A stretch of 41,948 bases of DNA, from contig JACVQJ010000017.1 in NCBI GenBank assembly GCA_015661075.1, positions 1 to 41,948 of the forward strand, given 5' to 3'. The notes under the pieces are model-generated. The model was not told the DNA's origin and searched no databases. It was given only the letters and a program-made list of their open reading frames with translations. A program made the translations under genes and the position numbers. Of the stretch, positions 17,733-25,318 are shown piece by piece (positions within the stretch are counted from its first letter, which is position 1; every line of letters begins with the position of its first letter). The DNA is from Parachlamydiales bacterium (GTDB lineage: Bacteria; Chlamydiota; Chlamydiia; Chlamydiales; SM23-39).

Positions 17733-18582
17733 GCGTTTCCCCCAAATTCGGGACTATACGGCAATCCTGAATATACTCGCTATGGCTCTCATACTATTTG
17801 GCTGCTCCGGCATTGAGCAATCGGAAAACGAGAAGGTGCGCCGCCGCAATTGCAAGGGGGAGTATATCTATCGCAATCACGATGAGAATGTCATTGCGGT
17901 TCCCCCGCCCGCCCACCTTCCCCGCCCGCCCTATCCCTGGGAGGGCAATTTGCCACGCATTACCAAAGAGTTTTTCCGCTGCAAGGGCAGTCCGGCGAAT
18001 CCTCCCATCATGGACAAAAGCGATCTGGCGGCGTTGGTTCCTTGCACAGATTGCGAGGGAAGCACCCGCCATGGCCTGCCGATTTTGCGCGGCCAGCAAT
18101 CGGTCTATCCGATTCTGCTCGATTTGCTCAATTACGTTCAGAAAACAACCGCGAAGCGCGTCATTATCACTAGCGGGCATCGCTGTCCGGTTCATAACAA
18201 GTATGTCGATCCGGCCAAGGAGAACCAGTATTCGAAGCATCAGATCGGCGCCGAGGTCGATTTTTATGTGCAGGACATGGAACGGCGGCCGATGGAAATC
18301 ATCCAGCTGTTGATGGAATATTTTCGGCAAACCCGTCCGTACAAGGGGGTTAAGGAGTATGAGGAGTTCCTGCGCTACGACAAGCCGGACGCGAGAGTGA
18401 CGACGAAGCCGTGGTATAATAAAGAAATTTTTATCAAGTACCACAGTCCATCCGAGGGCCGCAATGCCGACAACCGCCATCCCTATCCCTATATTTCGGT
18501 GCAGGTGCGCTATGACCGCGAGGCGAAAGAGCGCGTTGTCTACGACTGGAAAAGGGCCAATCTCGGTTATCCTCACGATTGA
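17731..18582 (+). CDS. Lipoprotein with peptidase M15-like (DUF882/YcbK-type) domain
   Basis: Residues 1-25 look like a lipoprotein signal (Arg2, Arg7, a hydrophobic stretch and the lipobox LFGC), so it should be anchored facing the periplasm. The C-terminal half has the M15_3/DUF882 zinc pattern: ITSGHRCPVHNKYV then SKHQIGAEVDFYV (the SxHxxGxAxD-type motif, with Val replacing Ala) and a later His region. Relatives are D-Ala-D-Ala carboxypeptidase-like or murein endopeptidases, so a role in the sparse chlamydial peptidoglycan is plausible. The product has a Cys pair in CTDCEG near residue 108. The start codon shares CATG with the divergent kinase gene. The ribosome-binding site is weak. Confidence 0.75.
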   Translation: MRFPQIRDYTAILNILAMALILFGCSGIEQSENEKVRRRNCKGEYIYRNHDENVIAVPPPAHLPRPPYPWEGNLPRITKEFFRCKGSPANPPIMDKSDLAALVPCTDCEGSTRHGLPILRGQQSVYPILLDLLNYVQKTTAKRVIITSGHRCPVHNKYVDPAKENQYSKHQIGAEVDFYVQDMERRPMEIIQLLMEYFRQTRPYKGVKEYEEFLRYDKPDARVTTKPWYNKEIFIKYHSPSEGRNADNRHPYPYISVQVRYDREAKERVVYDWKRANLGYPHD

Positions 18583-18644
18583 GACTTCATTCCGCTCTTT
18601 TTCTAAAAGCAATATTCTTCTATGATGTTTTGCTATCACATCCT

Positions 18645-18728
18645 GCCGATGTGGCGAAATTGGTAGACGCGGTAGACTCAAAATCTACTTCTAGCAATAG
18701 AGTGCTGGTTCGAGTCCGGTCATCGGCA
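18645..18728 (+). tRNA. tRNA-Leu (CAA)
   Basis: An 84-base class II tRNA: acceptor arms GCCGATG and CATCGGC with discriminator A, D-arm with TTGGTAGA, anticodon arm GTAGA-CTCAAAA-TCTAC giving anticodon CAA (reads UUG), a long variable arm, and T-arm with GGTTCGAGTCC. CCA is not fully encoded (CAAA follows). A strong terminator follows four bases later. Accessory genes begin beyond it, so it may have served as an integration site. Confidence 0.95.
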
Positions 18729-18731
18729 AAT

Positions 18732-18764
18732 AAAAAGGAGAAGCGACCGCTTCTCCTTTTTTTT
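18732..18764 (+). terminator. Rho-independent terminator of tRNA-Leu
   Basis: AAGGAGAAGCG pairs perfectly with CGCTTCTCCTT around an ACC-type loop and runs into eight T residues. Confidence 0.9.
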
Positions 18765-18772
18765 GCCGTGAA

Positions 18773-18935
18773 GCGACCCAATAATTTGGGTCGCGTCCGG
18801 ACTCGAAGTGAAGCGCCTCAGGCGCGAACGGGAGCCCGACATGACGGGCTTTTGCCCGGCGGAGGGTGAGTCGCCATCGCACGAAGTAGCGATGGCGGGA
18901 TAGGGGGTAGGGAAAGGGTTGGAGAACCCTTTCCC
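18773..18935. repeat. Run of five consecutive hairpins
   Basis: After the tRNA terminator come GCGACCCAA-TAA-TTTGGGTCGC (18773-18794), GCGCCTCAGGCGC, GCCCG-ACATGA-CGGGC, CGCCATCGC-N8-GCGATGGCG and GGGAAAGGGTT-GGAG-AACCCTTTCCC (18910-18935). Four of the five stems are perfect. The stretch GTCCGGACTCGAAG is the inverse of the tRNA T-arm. The block contains no convincing gene; antisense open frames here have the composition of tRNA shadows. It could be a structured RNA, a palindromic element or an integration scar. Confidence 0.6.
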
Positions 18936-18987
18936 TGCTCTGTGCATGCAGGAATTGATCCTTATTTACTCATAACGAAAGGTGATT

Positions 18988-19332
18988 ATGGCAAATACAA
19001 AACCACCAAAAGAATTACAACCTTGGATTGAAGCCAAAAAACGGCATCGCCTTTCTCAAATGCATATCCAGATGGCCAGAGAATTGGGAATGAATCCTAA
19101 AAGTTTTGGGAAACTTGATAATCATAAGCAAGAACCATGGAAAGCTCCATTACCTCAGTTTATTGAGAATCTTTATATGAAACGTTTTAATAAAGAAACT
19201 CCCGATGTTGTGTTGTCTTTTGAACAGATTAACAAATTGAAGGTTCAAAAGAAGGAAGCCTCCAAGCAACGAAAAGTTCTCAAAAGAGCCGCCAACGTAT
19301 TATCCGAGGGTGAAAAACAGATAGGGGATTGA
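18988..19332 (+). CDS. Conserved hypothetical protein (small, basic)
   Basis: The 114-residue protein begins MANTKPPKELQPWIEA and contains a well-formed middle with RHRLSQMHIQMARELG, KLDNHKQEPWKAPL and FIENLYMKRF. I recognise this as a widely scattered hypothetical family in bacteria but know no function. The helical RELGMNPKSFGKL part resembles a DNA-binding HTH. ATG 18988 has AAAGGTG upstream; a GTG six bases earlier is also in frame. It precedes a dinD start fragment. Confidence 0.6.
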   Translation: MANTKPPKELQPWIEAKKRHRLSQMHIQMARELGMNPKSFGKLDNHKQEPWKAPLPQFIENLYMKRFNKETPDVVLSFEQINKLKVQKKEASKQRKVLKRAANVLSEGEKQIGD

Positions 19333-19344
19333 CAAGGTAGATCT

Positions 19345-19410
19345 ATGAAAAAAGATATCATTGAGAAATTAACAAAAAATTTCGAGGAAGCTGCCCTCGC
19401 GAAACGCTAG
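19345..19410 (+). pseudogene. DinD N-terminal fragment (21 codons)
   Basis: ATG 19345, preceded by AAGGT, opens a short frame reading MKKDIIEKLTKNFEEAA and then stops at 19408-19410. This is the typical start of DNA-damage-inducible protein D, whose next residues (a W/Y-ARDLQ block) are missing. The rest of the gene seems to have been lost when the ABC/peptidase module arrived. It is not the missing half of the intact DinD at 24335-25231, which has its own N-terminus. It could alternatively be a genuine small ORF. Confidence 0.5.
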
Positions 19411-19451
19411 AGCTGCTGCCGCCTTCGCATAATGATTGCAGAAATACTCTG

Positions 19452-19457
19452 TATAAT
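19452..19457 (+). promoter_or_regulatory. Candidate -10 box of the ABC/peptidase operon
   Basis: A perfect TATAAT sits 31 bases before ATG 19488. No good -35 box is found at 16-18 bases upstream, so activity is uncertain. AGAGG lies just before the ATG. Confidence 0.3.
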
Positions 19458-19487
19458 ACGAAAATAGCTCTTTACTACAGAGGCTTT

Positions 19488-20354
19488 ATGCTGCGTATTA
19501 CCAATCTTACCAAAACCTATCCAAACGGAACAAAAGCGCTCAATGACATCAATGTAACGATTGGTTCTGGAGTGTTTGGCCTCCTCGGGCCAAATGGGTC
19601 TGGAAAATCAAGTCTGATGCGAACGATTGCCACGCTTCAGGAACCCGATTATGGAACCATCCAGTTTGGAGAGATGGATGTACTCAACTCTAAAGAGCAA
19701 ATGCGCACGGTTCTCGGATACCTGCCGCAGGAGTTCGGCGTTTATCCTACGATTTCTGCGGAAAACTTACTCCACCACTTAGCGGTTTTGAAAGGAATTG
19801 TAGATGGCTCGCAGCGGAAAAGCGAGGTAGACCGTCTTTTAGAGATGACCAATTTGTCCCAATATAGAAAAAAGAAGCTCGGCAGTTATTCAGGGGGTAT
19901 GAAACAGCGGTTTGGCATCGCGCAGGCTCTCTTGGGGAATCCAAAAATTATCATTGTCGATGAGCCAACGGCAGGATTGGATCCCATCGAGCGCGACAGA
20001 TTCCATCAGCTTCTCAACCTCGTTGGGGAAGAGATCACCGTCATCCTATCAACCCATATTGTTTCGGATGTAAGCGAGCTTTGCAATGAGATGGCTATCC
20101 TCCATCAAGGACGCGTTTTAATGCAGATGTCTCCAAAGGCAGCCATCGAGACATTGCAAGGCAAAATCTGGGCTGCGCCCTTTTCACAGTCTGAAGCAGA
20201 GTTTTTTGCAAAAACAAGACATGTCATCTCTTCAAAGCTATTACATGGCAAATGCCTGATGAAGATCTATAGCGACACGAATCCCGGATCACCTTTTACC
20301 TCCATTGAGCCAAGTCTCGAGGATGTCTATTTTTATCAAATCAATGGGATCTAA
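19488..20354 (+). CDS. ABC transporter ATP-binding protein
   Basis: The 288-residue ATPase has Walker A GPNGSGKSS (about residues 34-42), Q-loop LGYLPQEFGVYP, signature SYSGGMKQR, Walker B with IIIVDEPTAGLDP and the H-loop in ILSTHIVSD. It belongs to the ABC-2/NatA type that works with separate permeases. The permease is the next gene, whose ATG follows the TAA after one base. In Bacteroidota the same ATPase is paired with permease/M1-peptidase fusions, as here. Confidence 0.92.
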   Translation: MLRITNLTKTYPNGTKALNDINVTIGSGVFGLLGPNGSGKSSLMRTIATLQEPDYGTIQFGEMDVLNSKEQMRTVLGYLPQEFGVYPTISAENLLHHLAVLKGIVDGSQRKSEVDRLLEMTNLSQYRKKKLGSYSGGMKQRFGIAQALLGNPKIIIVDEPTAGLDPIERDRFHQLLNLVGEEITVILSTHIVSDVSELCNEMAILHQGRVLMQMSPKAAIETLQGKIWAAPFSQSEAEFFAKTRHVISSKLLHGKCLMKIYSDTNPGSPFTSIEPSLEDVYFYQINGI

Positions 20355-20355
20355 T

Positions 20356-23300
20356 ATGTTCCGATCACTGCTCTGGTTCGAGATCAAAAACAGGCTGATG
20401 AGACCTTCTTCTCTCATTTATTTTATCATCTATTTTGGCCTTCCTTTTTTTTGTGCAGCCGCGTTTGCCGGCGCCTTCAATGGAGTTTTCGTCAATTTTG
20501 GAATGTCCGATCGCTTAAGCTTGAATAGTCCAGTGGTGATCAATCTTTTAACTGTTGTGACCAGCTGTTTAGGACTTTTAATTATCGCGCCCATCTTTGG
20601 ACAGAGCATTAACCAAGATTTCGAGACGGGATTTCATAGCGTGTTGTTCGCGACGCCGATCCGTAAATCAACCTACTTTTTTGTCCGTTATCTTGCCTCT
20701 TTCATTGCAGTTCTATCAATTTTCTTTTCGATCGGGTTGGGGATCTGGTGCGCCACCCTCATGCCATTTATTGACCAATCAATGGTCGGAGAAAATCGAC
20801 TTTGGTTTTATGTAGCCCCGTATCTTTCTATCCTAATCCCAAACATCCTCCTCTTCGGTGCGCTTTTCTTCTCTGTCATCGCGATCTGTAAAAAAATGGC
20901 CCCCGTATATATCGCAAGCATTGTGATTTATATGGGTTATATGATGGCTGGCAAATTTTTATCTGACATGGATAATAAGCTATTAGCCTCTCTCATCGAT
21001 CCATTCGGTATGGTGGCAATGCAGCAGGTCACTCGATATTGGTCGCTGCAAGAACAGAGCACGCAAGCAGTCCCTCTAGTAGGATATTTACTCTATAACC
21101 GCCTCTTATGGCTCGGAATCAGCTTAATTCTCTCTGCCCTGGCCTATCTTCGATTTCGTCCATTTGCTCTAGCAAAAGAGAAAAAACAAAACGAAGAAGC
21201 TGTGTCAAAGGTGGATTGCATCCAGCAACTGAAAAGCCAATGTCTCCCCCAGTCATGGAAAGTCTTTTGGCAGCTCTCTTTATCGGAGTTTAGGCAAGCC
21301 TTTTCCAATATCTATTTTCTGGTCATTCTCCTATGCGGTGTCTTATATATTTTTGGTGTCAGCGGGCAATTAGGCAAAATGTTCGGAACCGAGACATTGC
21401 CAGTGACCTATCAGGTTCTTGAAGTCATCGGAGGTACTTTTTCCCTTTTTGTCGCAATCATCACCACCTATTATGCGGGGGAACTCGTCTGGAAAGATCG
21501 AGAACATCGCGTTCATGAACTGATCGATTCTGCGCCTGTATCAAATCGATTTCTCTATCTCTCAAAACTCCTATCGCTCTCTTTTGTGCAGCTCTTTTTG
21601 GCATTGATCATCGTTGTCTCTTGCGCCGCTATTCAATTGTTCAAAGGATATACCCATTTTGAATGGGGCGTCTATGCCGAGCATTTGCTTCTCTACACCC
21701 TCCCATCGTGGCTGCTGACCTGCGTCTTCGCTCTTTTCGCCCAAACAGTGGCTCGCAGTAAAATGGTCGGCCACTCGATCGTGATTTTCTACTTCATCTT
21801 TGTGATGTGGCTCCCTTCTTTTGGGTTTGACCATCATCTCTATTTGATCGGAACGCTTCCAAAAGCTCCCTACTCAGATATGAATGGTTTTGGAACCTCG
21901 TTTTGGCGTTACTTACTCTTCGGCCTTTATTGGGGCGCCTTTCATTTTTTCCTTGCCATCTTGACCCTACTTCTTTGGCAGCGCGGCAGTCTTCAAACAT
22001 GGCGAGAGCGGCTCATAGAATGCCGAATCAGAATGCGGTCGGTTTATAAAAGCCTCTCAACCATAGCTCTTGGCTCTTGGATCCTGTTAGGGGCATTCAT
22101 TTACTACAATACGAACGTGTTAAATAACTATAAGACAACAGCGCAGCAAGAAGCCGAGCAAGTTGATTATGAGCGCACGTACAGTCGCTTTGAAAAGATG
22201 GCTCATCCAGACCTCGTAGCTGTGAACATTCATGTAGATCTCTTTCCTGAAAGCCAGAGCATGGCGGCTCAAGGCATTTTTACCTATCGCAACACATCGC
22301 CCAAACCCATCAAAACTTTTCTGCTTAACGTATCGCAGAAATCCGAAGCGGATTCCCTCATTTGGAGCAGACCCGCAGCGCTCATGCAAGAGCAATTCGT
22401 AGCGAAAGTCATCGCAAAAGTTTACGATCTCGCGGAACCTCTGCAGCCAAACGAAGAAATCGCGCTCCAATTTACCCTGCATGTACGCCCTAAAGGGTTT
22501 GAGAATGAAGAATTTTCGAAAGCAATTGTTGAAAATGGAACCTTTTTCCATTCCTCCGACTTCTTTCCGGTCATTGGATATTCGACCCTTCTTGAGCTAG
22601 GTGAACCGCAAACTCGACGAAAGTATGGATTACCAGAAAAATCTCGCTTGGCTGATGTGAATGACCAGGAAGCTTTACAGAAGACGTATTTCTCTTCGGA
22701 AGGCACATGGATTGATTTTGAAGCCACGATCAGCACCTCGCCGGATCAGATCGCCATCGCTCCGGGTTATCTACAGAAAGAATGGGAAGCCAATGGCCGC
22801 CGCTACTTCCATTACAAAATGGATCAGCCGATTTTGCCTTTTTATGCAATTCAATCCGGGCGCTATGGAGTCGTGCGGGATCACTGGAATGATGTAGCGA
22901 TTGAGGTCTACCATCATCCTGGACACACCACCAATATTCCCAGGATGATTCGCTCTGTGAAAAGCTCGCTGGATTACTATACGCAAAACTTTTCTCCCTA
23001 TCAATTTAAGCAATTTCGGATCATTGAATTCCCTAGATACGCGCCATTTGCGCAAGCCTTTCCAAATACAATTCCCTATTCGGAAGGGCTCGGGTTTATC
23101 GCAAAAGTAAATGCGAACGATCCAGAGGATATTGATTATCCATTTTATGTCACTGCACATGAGATGGCTCATCAGTGGTGGGCGCATCAAGTGATTGGCG
23201 GAAATGTACAAGGGGCCACCATGCTATCTGAATCGCTCGCGCAATATTCGGCGCTCATGGTCATGGAGAAGGAGTATGGCTCTCAACAGATGAGAAAGTT

Positions 23301-23949
23301 TTTGAAATACGAGTTGGATCGCTATCTATATGGCCGGGGCAGTGCATCCAAAAAAGAGAAGCCGCTCGTTCTCAATGAGAATCAACCCTACATTCACTAC
23401 GAGAAAGGCAGTTTAGTTTTCTATGCGCTCAAAGATTATTTAAGCGAAAATGTCGTCAATCAAGTTCTACACGATTACATAAAAGATGTAGCATTCCAAA
23501 AGCCCCCCTTCACACGCGCGGTCGATCTAGTGGAGCGATTCAGAGATGCCGCGCCCTGCGATAAAAAGTATATCATCGAAGATCTTTTTGAGACGATCAC
23601 CTTTTATGACAACCGCACAGACAGTGTACAGTTCAAAAAAACTGACAACGGCAAGTATGAGGTGGAAATCTGTTCAAACAACCGTAAATTGCGCGCCGAT
23701 GAGTTTGGGCAGGAGAAAGAAATCCCCATGGAGGAGTTCATCGATGTGGGGGTTTTCAACCACCAGGGTCAGCTGCAATACCTCCAAAAGCATCGAATCG
23801 CTAGCGGAAAAAACACTTTCCACATCGAAGTCGACCAGCTTCCCTCAAAAGCAGGCGTAGATCCGCTCAATAAACTGATTGATCGAATCCCTGACGATCA
23901 TGTCATGAAAGCTCAAGAATTCTCACACCCAAGGTTTCCCCGAGAGTGA
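20356..23949 (+). CDS. ABC-2 permease fused to an M1-family aminopeptidase
   Basis: The 1197-residue protein has two blocks of about six membrane helices each in its first ~590 residues (ABC-2 permease halves), then one more helix and a large soluble M1/gluzincin part. The zinc site is His935-Glu936-Met-Ala-His939 with the third ligand Glu about 20 residues on (MLSESLAQY). The exopeptidase-type region reads PYSEGLGFIA. ATG 20356 is chosen because it follows the ATPase stop directly and opens with MFRSLLWFEIKNRL. The natural end appears near IDRIPDDHV; the last residues and stop are read from antisense sctQ sequence. The combination, known to me mainly from Bacteroidota, suggests lateral transfer. 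It may move or trim peptides at the membrane; the substrate is unknown. Confidence 0.85.
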   Translation: MFRSLLWFEIKNRLMRPSSLIYFIIYFGLPFFCAAAFAGAFNGVFVNFGMSDRLSLNSPVVINLLTVVTSCLGLLIIAPIFGQSINQDFETGFHSVLFATPIRKSTYFFVRYLASFIAVLSIFFSIGLGIWCATLMPFIDQSMVGENRLWFYVAPYLSILIPNILLFGALFFSVIAICKKMAPVYIASIVIYMGYMMAGKFLSDMDNKLLASLIDPFGMVAMQQVTRYWSLQEQSTQAVPLVGYLLYNRLLWLGISLILSALAYLRFRPFALAKEKKQNEEAVSKVDCIQQLKSQCLPQSWKVFWQLSLSEFRQAFSNIYFLVILLCGVLYIFGVSGQLGKMFGTETLPVTYQVLEVIGGTFSLFVAIITTYYAGELVWKDREHRVHELIDSAPVSNRFLYLSKLLSLSFVQLFLALIIVVSCAAIQLFKGYTHFEWGVYAEHLLLYTLPSWLLTCVFALFAQTVARSKMVGHSIVIFYFIFVMWLPSFGFDHHLYLIGTLPKAPYSDMNGFGTSFWRYLLFGLYWGAFHFFLAILTLLLWQRGSLQTWRERLIECRIRMRSVYKSLSTIALGSWILLGAFIYYNTNVLNNYKTTAQQEAEQVDYERTYSRFEKMAHPDLVAVNIHVDLFPESQSMAAQGIFTYRNTSPKPIKTFLLNVSQKSEADSLIWSRPAALMQEQFVAKVIAKVYDLAEPLQPNEEIALQFTLHVRPKGFENEEFSKAIVENGTFFHSSDFFPVIGYSTLLELGEPQTRRKYGLPEKSRLADVNDQEALQKTYFSSEGTWIDFEATISTSPDQIAIAPGYLQKEWEANGRRYFHYKMDQPILPFYAIQSGRYGVVRDHWNDVAIEVYHHPGHTTNIPRMIRSVKSSLDYYTQNFSPYQFKQFRIIEFPRYAPFAQAFPNTIPYSEGLGFIAKVNANDPEDIDYPFYVTAHEMAHQWWAHQVIGGNVQGATMLSESLAQYSALMVMEKEYGSQQMRKFLKYELDRYLYGRGSASKKEKPLVLNENQPYIHYEKGSLVFYALKDYLSENVVNQVLHDYIKDVAFQKPPFTRAVDLVERFRDAAPCDKKYIIEDLFETITFYDNRTDSVQFKKTDNGKYEVEICSNNRKLRADEFGQEKEIPMEEFIDVGVFNHQGQLQYLQKHRIASGKNTFHIEVDQLPSKAGVDPLNKLIDRIPDDHVMKAQEFSHPRFPRE

Positions 23950-24030
23950 CGAGTTCGGCTTCGCCCACTTTGCGCCCATCGACTGTCAATGTGACGGCTT
24001 GATCGGGATGAATGGGGAGTTCTGGTAAAA
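23903..24030 (-). pseudogene. C-terminal remnant of a type III secretion SctQ/CdsQ gene
   Basis: On the minus strand the bases before TGA at 23903-23905 read FLPELPIHPDQAV, then LTVDGRKVGEAELVTLGE and TLGVRILELS-stop. This is the closing SpoA strand set of FliN/SctQ-family proteins (a hydrophobic strand, G-K-V-G-x-A-E-L-V, then L-G-V-R-I). Upstream the frame runs straight into the IS21-like repeats at 24031, so everything N-terminal is missing. On the plus strand its end overlaps the last codons of the permease/peptidase gene. It is a dead fragment that records a rearrangement. SctQ builds the cytoplasmic sorting platform of the type III system. Confidence 0.7.
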
Positions 24031-24200
24031 ATCACGAAGATAGAACCACCTTCGATCGCTCAGATAGAGCCATTTGGCGGTCTCGTTAGAAATTTTCAGT
24101 GGTGATCACTGAGATAGAACCACCCCCTCGATCACCAAGATAGAGCCATTTGGCGATCCTACTTTAAACCTGAAGCAGCGATCACTGAGATAGAGCCACC
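24031..24200. mobile_element. Tandem-repeated IS end (IS21-like), no transposase
   Basis: Two kinds of 20- to 26-base units alternate: ATCAC(T/G)(G/A)AGATAGA(A/G)CCACC at 24031, 24105 and 24181, and CGATC(G/A)C(T/C)(C/A)AGATAGAGCCATTTGGCG at 24053 and 24129. This gives about 2.3 copies of a 75-base unit. IS21-family ends carry several such repeated transposase-binding sites, so this is probably one end of an element whose istA/istB genes are gone. The remaining 24201-24334 is AT-rich with a small AAGGTT-TGT-AACCT hairpin and nothing else recognisable. Confidence 0.5.
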
Positions 24201-24334
24201 TCTCAAAAATGACCAAAAATCGCTCAACTCGGTCAAACTAATCGATAAGGTTTGTAACCTCTTTGTTTTAATATTCAAATAATTTGTTTATGATTGGCTG
24301 TAGGTAATTTAGGGGTAAAGCTCCCGAGGCGGTT

Positions 24335-25231
24335 TTATTTTTTCTGCTCGTCTATGATTTCAGATGGGTTAATGACGCCTAGCGAATCTTTTGGATCGAG
24401 TAACAAACGTGGCTTTACGGTTTTAATCCGTTTCACAACAGTCTTGATGGGCTCGGCTGGAGGAATATTTTCGGGAAGAGTTCCTCCAAACTCTTCAATT
24501 AGGGAGCGCACGCCCTTGCCTATTATTTCGTGCGTTCCTATCGCATCTCTTTGGTTCTTGACGTTATCTCGCTTCAGTTTGTCTTGAGTTTGAGTCATCC
24601 GAAACTGATTGGCCGCCAGTTCCGATCTGTCCATCCGGTCCATTAAATTGTCTTTAGGTGGGATGTCCTTCCTGGCTTTGATCGCATCCACGCCGAGTCC
24701 TCCATAAAGCCCTCTGTACCCCGCATCGTGAAAAATGCCGAACATGGAATTCTGAACTCCGGCTTTCTTGGCCGCTCCTGAAAGCTCCTGAAAATCTTCT
24801 TTCATCTGCTTCCTCATCTCCACTCGTTCCATATCGGCGGCCATCTGGTCTGAGATCTCTTGCCTGCGCGTTTGGATGGCAAAGTATTTTTGCGCTTGGG
24901 CGATTTCTGGTTTTCTTGGATCTCCGTTTTGAGCAATGAGGTAACAGGCAAAACGTGAAAGATGATAATCCTCAACTATTTGCGATGATCCTTTACCCCC
25001 CGGGATCGGTTTGCGGGCGTCCGCAAAGTGATGATTTGGACTATTTCCAGACTGTTCACAGGCCTGGATCGCTTTCTTGATGGCATTTTTGAAATCTCTC
25101 CAATTGGAATACCCAAGGCAAGCCTGAAGATCTCGTGCACTCCAATATTCGACGGCGTGCTGATTCAGTTTTTTGAGCGACTCAAAAGACAGATTTGGCG
25201 GTACTGGAACTTGATTGTTAGACTGATCCAT
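24335..25231 (-). CDS. dinD: DNA damage-inducible protein D (DinD) family
   Basis: The 298-residue protein has the DinD block AVEYWSARDLQACLGYSNWRDF, then IPGGKGSSQIVEDYHLSRFACYLIAQNGDP, a QTRRQEI segment and a C-terminal region with GLYGGLGVDAIKARK. In E. coli DinD is LexA-regulated and inhibits RecA filaments. ATG 25231 (MDQSNNQ) is preferred to an upstream ATG at 25309, because GGAG/AAGG precede it and the extra 26 residues have no family likeness. No LexA box was recognised. It sits beside the IS-like repeats and is probably part of the accessory block. Confidence 0.85.
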   Translation of the reverse strand: MDQSNNQVPVPPNLSFESLKKLNQHAVEYWSARDLQACLGYSNWRDFKNAIKKAIQACEQSGNSPNHHFADARKPIPGGKGSSQIVEDYHLSRFACYLIAQNGDPRKPEIAQAQKYFAIQTRRQEISDQMAADMERVEMRKQMKEDFQELSGAAKKAGVQNSMFGIFHDAGYRGLYGGLGVDAIKARKDIPPKDNLMDRMDRSELAANQFRMTQTQDKLKRDNVKNQRDAIGTHEIIGKGVRSLIEEFGGTLPENIPPAEPIKTVVKRIKTVKPRLLLDPKDSLGVINPSEIIDEQKK

Positions 25232-25318
25232 AGCCTTGAACTCCAAATGTTTTATCGGGCAATGTAAAAGACAAAATTGTAAGTTTTTCTTTGAGGGTTT
25301 TCCAGTCAAAAGTTCGAA

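Noticed and set aside
17794..18681. 295-codon frame opposite the M15-like lipoprotein
   Set aside because: It runs into the tRNA and has no domain; the plus strand has a lipobox and zinc motif.
18691..18882. Open frame antisense to tRNA-Leu and its flank, ending MTGLEPALYC
   Set aside because: This is the well-known spurious peptide read from the antisense of a tRNA T-arm, and the rest covers the hairpin array.
24031..24200. CRISPR array
   Set aside because: Only 2.3 copies of a ~75-base unit with diverged subunits, no uniform spacers and no cas genes.
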